A stretch of 64,000 nt of DNA, taken from NCBI GenBank assembly GCA_032716605.1, contig CM064569.1, positions 10,887,953 to 10,951,952 of the forward strand, given 5' to 3'. This DNA is from Paralithodes platypus (lineage: Eukaryota > Arthropoda > Malacostraca > Decapoda > Lithodidae). Shown here piece after piece: positions 20,848-32,195 of this stretch. The notes below the pieces were generated by a model. The model had not been told where the DNA came from. It was given only the letters and a program-made list of their open reading frames with translations, and searched no databases. Both the position numbers and the translations under genes were made by a program. The first letter of the stretch is position 1. Each line of letters starts with the position of its first letter.

Positions 20848-20986
<139 letters not shown>

Positions 20987-20989
20987 AGA

Positions 20990-21106
20990 ATATATCACAA
21001 ATACATGTGAGCCACTAAATGTTTCTAGTCTCTCAGTGGGGATCGAACCATCGACCATCAGAACGAAAGCCGACGCTTTAATAAATTACACCACGGCAGT
21101 ATATAT
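20990..21106 (-). mobile_element. tRNA-like SINE fragment
   Basis: On the minus strand the block reads GCCGTGGTGTAATTTATTAA (A-box-like), AAAGCGTCGGC, GATGGTTCGATCCCCACTG (B box GGTTCGATCCC), then an unrelated tail (TTTAGTGGCTCACATG). Spacing of the two boxes is tRNA-like, but the arms do not close into a tRNA. A degenerate TA tract lies on either side. Confidence 0.55.
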
Positions 21107-21145
21107 ATATATATATATATACTGTATATATATATATATATACTG

Positions 21146-21185
<40 letters not shown>

Positions 21186-21192
21186 TTTTTTT
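21107..21192. repeat. (TA)n followed by poly-T
   Basis: The TA tract to 21168 is followed by about 24 T. The poly-T is the poly-A tail of the minus-strand LINE that follows. Confidence 0.9.
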
Positions 21193-24060
21193 CTATGTGG
21201 ACGAGGGAGACAAAATGCAAAGCTGCCTGTGACGAGTGCCTCCGACAGAGTTGAAAGAGTGACAGGGCCAAATTCAAGGAGCTGTCGAGCCAAAAATGCC
21301 TTGACACACAGAGTTTGAAGCAATTTAAGACATAGCATGAGGGAAAGATGGATTCAGGGAGAGAGTTCCAGAGCTCAGCTGTTGAATAGAAGAAAGATTG
21401 GGAGTATCATTTCACTCTTCAGTTGGAGAGTTGCACAGAATAGGGGTGGGATTGTGTTGCAAGACGGGTACAACGTACCTTATGTAGAGGAGGTAATATA
21501 CACTGGGAGAGCTCTGAGGAACACTGATTATTGTAGTAGCGAGAGAGATGTAACATTGCGGCGAAGAGAGAGAGATTGCAGAGAGTCGGTGAGTGAACGG
21601 GAGTTAATGGTACGAAAGGTTTTCCCCTTTTCTTTGTCTAAGAGTGCTGTGTGAGAGGGTCCTCCCCAAACATATGAACAATACTCAATACAAGGGCCTG
21701 TACAGAGCAAAAAGGTGTACAGGGGTAAAGAACCCCTTGAGGCGGTATAGCACTCCCAGCTTCTGGGAGGCCGCCTTAGCAAGAATGGTAATATGGTCCT
21801 TCCAAGAGAGACCAGAAGAGAAAGAGACACCAAGAATACTGAGAGAAGATGAATGGTTGATTTTTGTATTGTTGTGTGAAGTATAAGGGATAGTCCTCTG
21901 GGAGTTCACGACTGGTAGATAGATGAATAAATTGGGTTTTGGAAGCACTAAAGGTAACAAGGTTTTCTCTGCCCCAATTGGAAATGGTATTGAGATCAGA
22001 AGATAAGTGTTGTATGGCTTCATTACGTTTGTTTTTGAGGGATTGCTTACTGGGGCTTTCTGGAAAATTAATTGAATAGTGTAAGGTGGAGTCGTCTACC
22101 TATGTATGGATAGGACTGCAAGTACAGTTGAGAAGACCATTTTTGAAAATTAGAAAGAGAATTGGAGGAATACCAGAGTTGATAGGATGAGGATGTGAAC
22201 GATGGCCATCCATAACCGCAGCTGTGGATTGTCCAGAAAGGAAATTAGAGACAAAGGCACAGATGGAGGGATAGAAACCAAAGGAGGGTAGTTTAGAAAT
22301 TAAAGATAAGTGCCAGATTTTACCGAAGGACTTCGATATGTCTAGCGCAATAGAATAGGTCTCACCGAAGTCCCGAAAGGAGGATGACCAAGAGTTAGTA
22401 AGATATGAAAGAAGATCACCAGTAGAGCGACCCTTAAGGAAACCATACTGGCGATCTGAGAGTAGATTATGAGAAGAGAAATGCTTAAGAAATTTGAAAA
22501 TAAGAATAGTTTCAAAAACTTTAGAGATACAATAGATGAGAGCAACTGGTCGATAGTTAGAGGATTGAGAGCAGTCACCCTTCTTTGGGACAGGCTGAAT
22601 GAGAGCAAACTTCCAGCAAGAAGGGAAGATGTTAGAATAGAGACAGAGACGAATGTGTTTGCCTAGGCAGGGAATCAGCACGGAAGCACAGTTTTTTAGT
22701 ACAACAGGGGTAACACCATCCGGACCGTTCGTCTTCTTAGTATTAAGCCAAGAGAGGGTAGAAAGTACATCTTTAGAAGAGATTAGGATATTAGGCATAA
22801 GAAGGAGAGAGGAGGGAGGAACAGCACCGGAATCATCCAAGGTGGAGTTTTTAGCAAATGTTTGAGCGAAGAGTTCAGCTTTGTCAGAGAAAGAAGTGAT
22901 GGTTGTGCCATCAGAGTAGAAAAGGGGAGGGAAAGACGAGGAAGAAGAATTGTTGGAGAGGTTTTTGGCTAGATGCCAGAAAGCTTGGGAAGAGCTAGAG
23001 TTGGATAGTTCAGTGCATTTTTTATTGATGAAAGAGTGTTTGGCAAGTTGAAGGACAGATTTGGCGTGATTTTGGGCAGTAACATAGGAAGTATGAGATT
23101 CTTGAGTTTTAAGGTGTCGGTTCCGTTTGAATGCTTCCTCCTTATTGCGGATAGCAGCAGAACAAGCATGGGTAATCCAAGATTTGTCTGCATTAGTCTG
23201 AGAGAAAAAAAATGGAATGTATGCCTCCAAGCCCGATAGAATTACCTCGGTAATATGTTCAGCACTCTCCGAGGGTCTCCGGCCCGGGAAGCAAAAATCA
23301 TTCCATGGGAAATCAAAGAAGTACTGCCAGAGAGCCTGCCAGTCGGCAACACCAAAGTGCCACAAGCGCCGCCAGCTAGGTGGATCAGGTGGCCGTACTG
23401 GTAGATAGGACAGGTGACTGAGATAAGTTTATGGTCGGAGGAGCCCAAAGAAGAGAAAATATCGACAGAATAAGAAGAAGGGTTAGAAGGTAGAAATAAG
23501 TCAAGAATGTTGGGCCAATCTCCGAAGGGATCCTGGATACGGGTGGGTTGCTGAACCAACTCCTCTAGTTTATTTAGGATAAAAAAAAGTCGTAGCCATG
23601 TTCACCAGGTTGGTCATTAGTATGAAAGGAGAGCCATTGGTGGTGGTGAATGTTGAAATCTCCTAAGATGGAGATTTTTGAGAAAGGAGAAACAGATAGA
23701 ATGTGTTCCACTTTAGAGTTTAGATAGTCAAAGAATTTGGGAATGTCAGTTGAGTTTGGGGGAAAATAGAAAGCACAGAAATATTTAGTATGAGAATGAC
23801 AGGATAGTTTGAGCCATAAAGTTGATAATTCAGAGGAGTCGAAATCGGAAACACGAGAGCAAGTGAGTTTGTTGTGCTTGTATGCACAACATCCGCCTTT
23901 AGCTTTGAAACTAGGAGTGGCAGTTGCTTCAGACATCTGAGTTTCAGTGAGGAAAAGAAGATCAGCTTTGTAGGAGAGATGGTGTTCAACAGAGGGAAAA
24001 TTAGAGTAAAGGTTGCGAATATTGCAAAAGTTGATAGTAAGAGTGACAAGCCAAGGTCCA
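21169..24060 (-). pseudogene. Jockey-like LINE (APE endonuclease + RT), copy 1, frameshifted
   Basis: Read right to left. APE-type endonuclease start at about 24040 (FCNIRNLYSNFPSVEHHL, then FLTETQ), ILGDFNIHHHQW at ~23660, and [10 protein letters not shown] at ~23420. RT at 23365-22100 has VPKKGDCSQSSNYRPVAL, DRQYGFLKGRST and SIALDISKSFGKIWH, where other copies have AYDRVWH. It is followed by a deletion that removes the QGSVLS part of the GVPQGS motif. The region with the YxDD box survives only in disrupted frames, and the thumb and tail run to 21230. The family matches the copy at 35562-37093, which has SYTDDSTLH. Several frameshifts make it dead. The tail ends in poly-A at 21192. ORF1 was not found. 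Confidence 0.8.
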
Positions 24061-24115
24061 GAGCATTTAGAGGGGTCGTCAGGGGAAGGTCAGGCGAGCG
24101 TGGGGGAATTTATGG

Positions 24116-24136
24116 CCCCCCCCCCCCCCCCCCCCC
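24116..24136. repeat. Poly-C tract
   Basis: About 20 C in a row between GGC and TGGGG, just upstream of the LINE's coding start (LINE on the minus strand, so poly-G in its 5' UTR). Length is likely variable or mis-assembled. Confidence 0.8.
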
Positions 24137-24239
24137 TGGGGACTCCGAGGCTGTGCTATTGTTTATCATCATACAATTTTTTTTTATTTTTTTTTGTGGA
24201 AGAAGGACGTGTTGTGTGCATGTTTAGTGTAGTGAAGTA

Positions 24240-24640
24240 GATAGGAGGAGGTGTTTGTGAAAGTGAGCTATTATTAAAAGGTTATGCCAATTAGAATGTT
24301 TGAAACATTAGAGTCAAGTTCTGAAGCATCTGGACTATAATAACCCATTATATTGTTTCATTTGCGTTCGATAATGATTAAAATACGTGCGCCGCCATTT
24401 ATGCTCCTAATTCGACAAAAAGTAGACTACCGGAAACTTAAACCAGTGACAACTTACAATCCTATTAACCTAAAACAAACTTAACCTAACCCAACAGTAG
24501 TAATTTATTTCACAAATTTTCAGATTTTTTGGCTCACGTAGTCTGCTGGTCAAATTGTTTGTTCACGAGAATAATGGTGGATATGTATGACTTACTATCA
24601 ATACTAACCCTTAGAAGATACAACTTGCTTATATTTGTTA
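24240..24640. other. No feature recognised
   Basis: AT-rich spacer between the LINE and the AAGGTCA-rich repeat; no ORF or repeat identified. Confidence 0.5.
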
Positions 24641-26875
24641 TGGCTATTATTAACTCTGCGAAGCAGAGTGGTATTGCGCAAACAGATCCAAACCGTATAC
24701 TGTGCACCACAAGTCAGCTTGTCCGTCGTCGTCCGTCTGTCTGTCCGGTAACTCCTCCTAGACCGTTCGATGGATTTTCACCAAATTTCACAGGTATATC
24801 CATTTGGTCAATGCAATGCTCAGTCAATAATACATTTTCAATTTAATTTAAAGGTTAAGGTCAAAGGTCAAGGTTTAAAATAAGGTCAGTATTTCATATT
24901 TTTTAGTTTTTATTCAAATTTCTTCATTTTCACTATACAATTTATTGGTAACTTTGATATCTTATTGACCACATTTCATATAATATTCTAAAGGGTAAGG
25001 TCAACAGTCAACGTCAAAGTTCAAAACACGATTTGTACTAGTATTTCTTATACTAACTGTTAGATTTTCACTAGGCTTACCATGTATATTCGGAATACCT
25101 AGGCCAAGGTCATACAATAAACTAAACAATTCCATATTAAAGGCCAAGTTCACAGGTCAAGGTCAAATAAAAGGTCAATATGCTAATTTCTTTACTTTTC
25201 ATGCAAACTTCACGAAATTTGGTGATATGGTTGCACTTTAAATTAAAAGGGAAATAATAAATGTTGAGACACATATCATGAAGGTCAAGGTCAAAGGTCA
25301 AGGTCAACTATGCTATAAATATATATGAAACTAACTGATGGGTTTTAATGAAATTAGTCATGTTTATTTGATTTTCCTGGGCAATGTCAATGAAAACAAA
25401 ATGTATACTCTTACATAAAGGTCAAGGTCACATGTCAAGGTTAAAGGCCAACTTATACTATTTATATTTAGTTTTTATTCAAACGTCTTAATTTTCATTA
25501 TACATGTTACTGGTAACCTTGATACCGTATTGCACAAATTCTAGATAAATATTCTAAAGGGTAAGGTCAAAGTTCAAGGTCAAAGATCAAAATAGGTTTT
25601 TTACTAGTATTTCTTATACTAACTGTTAGATTCTCACTAGGCTTACCATGTATATTCGGAATACCTAGGCCAAGGTCATACAATAAACTATTCAATTCCA
25701 TATGAAAGACCAAGGTCACAGGTCAAGGTCAAATAAAAGGTCAATATGCTATTTTCTTTACTTTTCATGCAAACTTCACAACATTTGGAGAAATAATTGC
25801 ACTTTAAGTGAAAAGGAAAATAATAAATGTTGAAACATAAAGGTCAAGATAAATGTCAAAGGTCAAGGTCAACTATTCTATTAATATATATGAAACTAAC
25901 TGAAATTAGGCATGCTTATTTGATGTTCATGGGCAATGTCATTGTAAACAAAAATGTACTCTTACAATCATAAAGGTCAAGGTCACAGGTCAAGGTCAAA
26001 GGTCAACTTTAATTATTTATTAAAAAGATTACTAACATTTTGGAAAACTGGCTGTGTTATGGCTTATTACTTAAATCTCATCTATATCAAATTTCACATA
26101 AATATTGTAATAGTTAAGGTCAGAGGTCAAGGTCAAAACAAGAGTATTTGTAATTTTCCCTAAACTCCTCCTTGACTGTTTAATGTATTGTCATCAAATT
26201 ATACAGGTAAATTCAGTTGGTCAATGCGACGACCAGCCAAATATATGTATTTTATTTTTAGTCAAAGGTCAAAATTGAAGGTCCGTTTGTAATCAATAAG
26301 TTTTTATACAAATTTCACCATATTCACATTGCTAGTTAATACGAACATTGCTGTTAAGCTAACTAGATCCTTGATAATAAATTATAAGGTCGAAGGTCAA
26401 GGTCAAAGGTCAAGGCAAAAGGGCGAAATATGATTTTTACTAGAATTTCCTATTTAATGTAAGATTTTCATTAGGCATATCATGCATATTCGGAATGCCT
26501 AGACCAAGGTCATACAAGAATAAAATAATTCCATTTAATAGGTCAAGGTCACAGGTCAACATCAAATATAAGGTCAATATGCTAATTTCTTTACTATTCA
26601 TATAAACTTAACAACATTCGTTGAGACAGTTGTGCTTTAAGGGAAAATTAACATGTTAAATTTTCAGACATCATGAAGGTCAAGATGAAGGTCTAAGGTC
26701 AAGCTCAACTATTCCTTTAATACCTCTGAAACTAACTAATGATCTTTAATGAAATTTGATACACTTATTTGATTTTCTAGGGTTACATCAAAGCAAACAA
26801 AAATATAATCCTACATAAAGGTCAAGGTCACAGGCCAAGGTCATAAGTTAACCTTAATCATAAAAAAGTACTCGA
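24641..26875. repeat. AAGGTCA-rich dispersed repeat with ~0.57-0.83 kb higher-order units
   Basis: Begins with ACTCTGCGAAGCAGAGTGG and CGTCCGTCTGTCTGTCCG, then about 40 copies of AAGGTCA, mostly as TCAAGGTCA or GGTCAAAGGTCAAGG, separated by AT-rich sequence. A longer block (TTAGATTTTCACTAGGCTTACC...ATTCGGAATACCTAGGCCAAGGTCATAC) recurs near 25060, 25625 and 26460, so the array arose by segmental duplication. No coding potential. TCAAGGTCA is also the monomer site of FTZ-F1/SF-1 and ERR nuclear receptors; whether that is functional is not shown. Confidence 0.75.
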
Positions 26876-26998
26876 TATATATATATATATATATATATAT
26901 ACTATATATATATATATTTATATATATATATATACTGTCTATACTGTATATATATCTATATATATACCTGTATATGATATATATATATATATATATAT
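26876..26998. repeat. (TA)n microsatellite
   Basis: TA tract with ACTGT interruptions, interrupted by the LTR insertion at 26999 and resuming after 28108. Confidence 0.9.
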
Positions 26999-28108
26999 TG
27001 TTATGTAATGTGAGCTAAAATAATATATAAAATTAATAAGTGCAATAGTGATAGGGTTAATATTCGCATTTTAGAGAAAGTTCTTGATTTGTAAGTGTGA
27101 GTAGATATTGCATCATCATTCAAGTGTTCATATCGCGTACCGCGCGGCGCCTGTCTGTCTGGCATGATCGCGAGCGTGGTGGAATGTTCTGGCTACCGCG
27201 AGGCATATGTATATCCCGCCCCGTCCTCTCATTTTCGACTCCAGATTCAACTGACCAGCTGACCTTAGCATCTCGTCTGCCTCTCTGTACATAGTTTACT
27301 CTTATACTTAGTGAAGTGACATATCTCTCCTGGCTACCATCAAACAATTAAGCATCTGCATCCTTACCTGTATTCCCGAGTGTTAAGTACATTGAATATA
27401 ATACTGTATTTAGCATTATTATTGTTAGCCTATTATATATATTTCAGTGCTATTTCATATGTAGCTAATTGCTAAATAATTCATAATTCTAGTGATCAGT
27501 TTATAATTAATTGTCATTGAGTTTACTGTGACTTAATATAATTTCTTCATTTCCTTTTGATTGCTTTATCATTAGTGTTATAAGTGTAAAACATTAAATT
27601 AATTTGTCTTTCCAAGCTCGTGAATTTGATCAGATTAATTTAATTACCCCGTATTGTATTTTTTCAGAAGGAATATTTTCTCAAGTGATATTTTAGTGCT
27701 TATTTCACTTTTAAATAGTTGTATTAATTACTTGTATTGCTTTTATTAACGTATTGTGCATTTCCTTAAGTTATTAAACATATATTAACCATTTCCAGTG
27801 ATCTTGAGAAAATATTAATTCTTATGTGATATAGCTATTTAAACCTTGCATTGCTTCAGTAAAGATATATATTTATTTATTTGTTCACTTGCAAATGTTC
27901 TGATAATCTTAGTGCATTATATATTCTTATTGCTCGTCCTGAGGAGACTGATTTTATTGTTACATTATAATACTTACTTTAATTAAACTAAGAATTTTTA
28001 ATCTAGTTTTCCTTGAACCTGAATATTTTGAGAGTGTTCTGACATCAGTCTTGAATTTCATAGTTAACCTATTGTTTGTGTAATTTCACCTCGTCCAAAA
28101 ACATAACA
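26999..28108. mobile_element. Solo LTR, 1110 bp
   Basis: Starts TGTTATGTAATGTG and ends CCAAAAACATAACA, giving the perfect 7 bp terminal inverted repeat TGTTATG/CATAACA typical of LTRs. ATAT flanks both ends because the target is a TA microsatellite. The interior has a GC-rich patch (27130-27230) and no ORF longer than background. No internal domain is attached, so this is an LTR left after recombination. The parent family is not identified. Confidence 0.75.
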
Positions 28109-28123
28109 ATATATATACATAAA

Positions 28124-28589
28124 CAGGGTGATTCAGAATTACATGCATTAAATTGGAGGACAACCTCCTTGGATAATTTAAACAACAATATGTCTCTATG
28201 GTAAAATGTCGAATTATACATAGTTTGGCTGTTACAGTACATTTACGATGTATTAATGAGGGTGGAAGGTTAAGGGAAACCCACATAGATTGTTGTAAAC
28301 ATTTATTCACAGATCTCGACAGTGTGCTCCTCTTTGCTATAGGCTAAAACAAAAATATAAAGTGGCCCCCATGTGCCTGCAACACACTGTACTCAAGACG
28401 TGTGAATAATATCCTCGGAAATCTACGAGGGTTTCCCTTCACCTTCCACCCTCATTAATACAACATCGTCAAGTTACTGTAATAGCCAAACTATGTATAA
28501 TTCGACATTTTAGCATAGCGACATTGTTGATTAAAATTATCCAAGGAGGTTGTCCTCCAATGTAATGCGTGCAATTCTGAATCACCCTG
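28124..28589. mobile_element. MITE with ~160 bp terminal inverted repeats (Tc1/mariner-like ends)
   Basis: CAGGGTGATTCAGAATTACA at the left is inverted at the right (CAATTCTGAATCACCCTG). The inversion continues inward to GGGTGGAAGGTTAAGGGAAAC/GTTTCCCTTCACCTTCCACCC, leaving a centre of about 150 bp. The CAGGGTG ends and AT-rich target suggest an IS630-Tc1-mariner MITE. The exact TSD cannot be read because the site is TA-repetitive. Confidence 0.8.
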
Positions 28590-28711
28590 TATATATATAC
28601 TGTATATAAACCGATTTTACCTAAGAGATTCAATATTACTTGCAGAATTCTAGGTCGCAGAGTTGCGTATGCATTTTTGTTTTCGGTAATGCAAAAACTG
28701 CACACCTGCTT

Positions 28712-28812
28712 TATTAGACGATTTTATTCAGATTTGAATGGGTATATGGAAGTCAGAGGGTTAATTGAGACAGTCTTTACCCTTATAATTCCTACAGATC
28801 CTTCCTAAGCTG
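28712..28812. mobile_element. TTAA MITE family D, decayed internal fragment (copy 5)
   Basis: ATTAGACGATTTTATTCAGATT, GGGTTAATTGAGACAGTCT and GATCCTTCCTAAGCTG match the interior of copy 2. Ends are lost. It lies 32 bp upstream of exon 5. Confidence 0.55.
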
Positions 28813-28844
28813 TTTAGAATTAACCCTAACTGTCCCTGTGTCAG

Positions 28845-28945
28845 TGGTTGGTGGTGGCAGCGTACGGAGAGCCCTGCTTCACTGGTGGTGGGGGAGGTGT
28901 CCTGTGTGGCTGGAGCGCCAAGAGGATACCACAGCCAGAACTAAG
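28845..28945 (+). CDS. Exon of dynein intermediate chain-like gene (start of WD domain, 101 nt)
   Basis: Acceptor CCCTGTGTCAG, donor GAACTAAG|GTCAGA. Phase 0 in (matching the exon ending 19023), phase 2 out, 33 codons. WLVVAAYGEPCF...GGGGGVLCGWSAKRIPQPEL follows the first-blade pattern of axonemal dynein intermediate chains, where (D)LLAVGYG is followed by a variable loop, G(L/V)xxxWSLKNP and PE. The match is strongest with DNAI4/WDR78- and DNAI1-type chains. Downstream exons for the remaining WD blades were not found in the window, which then enters about 35 kb of transposons. Cytoplasmic dynein-2 chains are an alternative. The final intron reaches at least the right edge or the gene ends up broken. 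Confidence 0.7.
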
Positions 28946-30348
28946 GTCAGATATAGTGGTTTTCCAGGCTACGTCACACATTCTGTAATTGATGAATAGT
29001 ATTACAAGTAACAATATTTGAAAATAACAATATGAAACTAATTAGGCTAATTGTTACGCCCTGATTTTATGCAGAATTAACAATTGGATATGGTGAGTTC
29101 TACTCCACTGGGACTTCCAAGTTCAAATACGTACATATAAAATGAATGGAAAACAGAGGATAAGTATATCACAAGATATGGTTTAAGAATACAGCTTTAT
29201 TTCTCTTGCACTATATTGGAGAAATAATATGGAACTGAGAACATAGGACACGTATCACTGCCAGTGGATAGCACTTAATTTTATCACTGACTCCTAGCAC
29301 AGTCGCGGAGCTAGATAGGGAGCACGTATTGTTGACCAACTTCACTAAATCTTCGAGAGAGTTTCTAATACACTGGGGTGGACGATGGAGAAGTGTTTCT
29401 ATGAGTGGAGTGACTACTGTCGCTTTCTTTCAGGAATGTCACAGTGTTTAAAGTTCAAGGTCAAGTACCCCAATAGGTATGCAGCTGGGTCGTATAGAAA
29501 ATGGGAAGTCAATGGTAGACTCTGAAATATTTGTCTAGCACTTTGGAAAATTTCGTTAGAGTCGCTGACGTCTCGAAAATAGGCAAAAATTGTATTAATT
29601 CAAGATTGATTCACTGATGGGTGGCAGATCATTAATCCGTATCACTCGTACTGTATGGGGGTATGACTCGTAGCTTAAGGACCCGATTATTAACACTGGT
29701 GCGGATTTATATGTATTTAAGCCACTTTTAGGGGAACTCTGTTTATTTCGTTCACTCGACACTTTTCCTACTTGCTGTCGCTCTATCTTCTTTTCTTGGT
29801 CTCCCGGCGTGGTAACTTCTCGCTGGATGTCTCCGGTGAGCACTTCTGGAGGTGATTGGTTCTCGTTGGTTGCTTCCCAATAGGCCGTCTAGGTGGGCCG
29901 GCTGTGTGAAGTAGTTACAGATGGGTTGATTGGGCTTGAGATCTTAAGTATGGCTCCGTAACATATAGTAACCGTCTGGCGAATTACTGTTGGGCACCAT
30001 ACCGAACTAACGCGAGTATTTCAGAGGTAGGAGAAACTACTCGACTGTTCTGATCAGTATATCAACCGTTGATGAAGTCATGTTAAGGTACTCTCGGACT
30101 AGGATCTTAAATATCGAGTCTTAGGTGGTCGATATCAGATGAACGCAGTAATTTCAGTTGTAGTGATATTACTGTCTGCCCTGATCTTTATGAGAGGTTC
30201 GGGGGACCCGGGGCGGTGTTTAAACCTTTAAGTTACACAGTCATATGGGATCCCACAGACTCAGTGCACCAACAACTTGTCTCTGCAGAGTGCCCATGAG
30301 GGTATCTCGCCAAGCCCTGTCTCTAACACAGCGGTCTCAGAGGATTGA

Positions 30349-30730
30349 GACTACCTATCGCTATCGCTACTATAATAATCAGTGTTCCTCAGAGCTATCC
30401 CAGTGTATACCACCTCCTTTACATAGGGCACGTGGTACCCGTCTTGCAACTCAATCCCACCCCTACTCTGTGCAACTCTCCAACCCAAGAGTGAAACGTT
30501 ACTCTCAAACTTTCTTCTACTCAACAGCTGAGCTCTGGAACTCTCTCCCAGAATCAGACTTTCCCTCTTCCTATGACTTAAATTGCTTCAAACTCTGTGT
30601 GTCCAGGCATTTTGGCTCGAACGTCCCTTGATTTTTGCCCTATCACTCTTTCAACTATGAGGGAGGCACTCGTTATAGGCAGTTATGCCTTTTACCTCCC
30701 TCAATCACATAGAAAAAAAAAAAAAAAAAT
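30349..30730 (+). pseudogene. 5'-truncated jockey-like LINE tail inserted in copy A
   Basis: Frame 30360-30631 encodes the C-terminal end (CSSELSQCIPPPLHRARGT, FFYSTAELWNSLPESDFPS, SRHFGSNVP), then a 3' UTR and about 17 A. Copy B runs straight from ACTACCT to CTGCCGAGTGGCAG, so the insertion point is exact to a few bases. Same family as 21169-24060 and 35562-37093. Confidence 0.85.
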
Positions 30731-30775
30731 GCTGAGTGGCAGTGTCCACTTTAAATAGTAAACAATAGAGAGGGC

Positions 30776-31800
30776 GGCAGGCCGTAGTCTCTCTATTTTT
30801 CACTATAGAAAATGTAACCTCGCGGTGGAGCCTATGTCCCGTCGGCAGGCCGAATGATGACAAAGTTCCTCGACAAGGACACTTTTGTATGAGTGTTCAC
30901 TTGGACTCTGTAAAACACAGAGAGGGCGGCAGGCCGGAGTCTCTCTATTTTTTACGAGGTAAAGTGAAGCCTGATAATTGGGACTATGTTAACGCTGGCA
31001 TGCCAGCCACCAACAGAGTTCTTATATCAGGACAGTGGTACCTTCCCACTCTAGAGAATATTGAGGACGGCAGGCCGCTTACTCAACTTCTTTTAGAGAT
31101 GGTGCTGTTGTGGGCTTTCCTTAACAAGATGTACAAGCAGGGGCAGCAGGCCGGTATCCTACTTTCCAAACTCAGATTGGAAAGTTTTTCCTATCACAAT
31201 AGCAGTATGTCCCTCTGGCAGGCCAGACAGAGACAGAGTTATTGTGACAGGCCACAACTGTTGATAACTTATAGTCTGAGGAGAAAGTTTCGGCAGGCCG
31301 TACACTTTTCCCACTAGACTAGCTAGTCACCGCCTAAGTAGGATATCTACGTTAGCTAGGCAGGCCCGGGTCTAACGAGATCCCTAGTATAGGGTTTGTG
31401 GGTTACTGTCTCAGTATAGGTGAGTCTCTCTGGCATACCAGACGAAGACAGAGTACCTGGGACAGAACTCAGTTAACGGGGACTTGTAGTCTAAGAAGAA
31501 ATATCGGCAGGCCGTATACATTCTTCACTAGACTAACTAGTAACTGCCTAAGTAGGATATCTATGTTAGCTAGGCAGGCCCGGGTCTAACGAGATCCCTA
31601 GTATAGGGTTTGTGGGTTACTGTCTCAGTACAGGTGTGTCTCTCTGGCATGCCAGACGAACACAGAGTACCTGGGACAGAACTCAGTTAACGAGGGCTTG
31701 TAATCTAAGAAGAAAAATCGGCAGGCCGTATACATTCTTCACTAGACTAAATAGTAACCGCCTACGTAGGATCTCCACGTTAGCTAGGCATGCCCGGGTC
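30776..31800. repeat. Degenerate ~72 bp tandem periodicity marked by GGCAGGCC/GGCATGCC
   Basis: The motif starts at 30776, 30844, 30928, 30997, 31069, 31146, 31217, 31292, 31359, 31432, 31506, 31573, 31646, 31720 and 31787: 15 hits, steps 67-84, mean 72. The last part is a higher-order 214 bp (three-unit) tandem duplication (CCTAGTATAGGGTTTGTGGG at 31382 and 31596). Open frames across it are conserved in copy B but show no domain. Confidence 0.8.
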
Positions 31801-31887
31801 TAACAAGGATCCCTAGTTTAGGGTTTTACACAGTATCTGGACTTTGCGGCTAGCCGGTCAGTCCAACTGAATGGAGAGCAATATTAA

Positions 31888-32191
31888 CTCCTTCAGACAT
31901 ATTATGTTCCAGTAAGTCCACGGAGGCGGGCGCCCGGTATCATTGCCACTGCACCACACAACTGTCAAAACCACACTGCTGGCCGTTAGAAATGTCGGAG
32001 GAACCTGGGGTTGCCACCAACCGACAGATTTCATCTAACTTACCGGACTTACTGAGCTCCATATGACGCTAGAGCGTCATTTGGACTTATTGGAGAGGCA
32101 TGTAGATAAGTCCATATGACGCGATCGCGTCATATGAGTTTTTGGTCATAAGTTCCATATGACGCGATCGCGTCATATATGTCGCAAGGAG
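31888..32191. mobile_element. 304 bp TTAA-flanked MITE with internal palindromes
   Basis: TTAA (31884-31887)|CTCCTTCAGACATAT ... ATATATGTCGCAAGGAG|TTAA (32192-32195). The right half holds two copies of a 23-24 bp perfect palindrome with core ATGACGCGATCGCGTCAT (32113-32136 and 32156-32178) and an imperfect third (from 32060, GACGCTAGAGCGTC). No ORF. TTAA flanks put it with piggyBac-type elements. Confidence 0.75.
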
Positions 32192-32195
32192 TTAA

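Larger units (their letters stand above)
29052..31883. mobile_element. Long LTR-like repeat, copy A (TGTTACGCC family)
   Basis: Starts TGTTACGCCCTGATTTTATGC and is about 95% alike to 51868-51998 plus 55993-58330. TGTTACG is also the start of the two other LTR families here. In copy B an internal region with a primer-binding-type sequence and gag lies next to this end, which supports LTR identity. Copy A keeps the empty TTAA (29183-29186) where copy B carries piggyBac, and lacks copy B's SINE. It has its own LINE insertion at 30349-30730. The far end is not sharply defined (candidates near 31820-31880). Confidence 0.6.

Noticed and set aside
30889..31317. 142-codon frame conserved between copies A and B (57543-57860)
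   Set aside because: It lies on the 72 bp periodic repeat, has no domain, and copy B needs a shifted C-terminus; conservation reflects recent duplication of the repeat.
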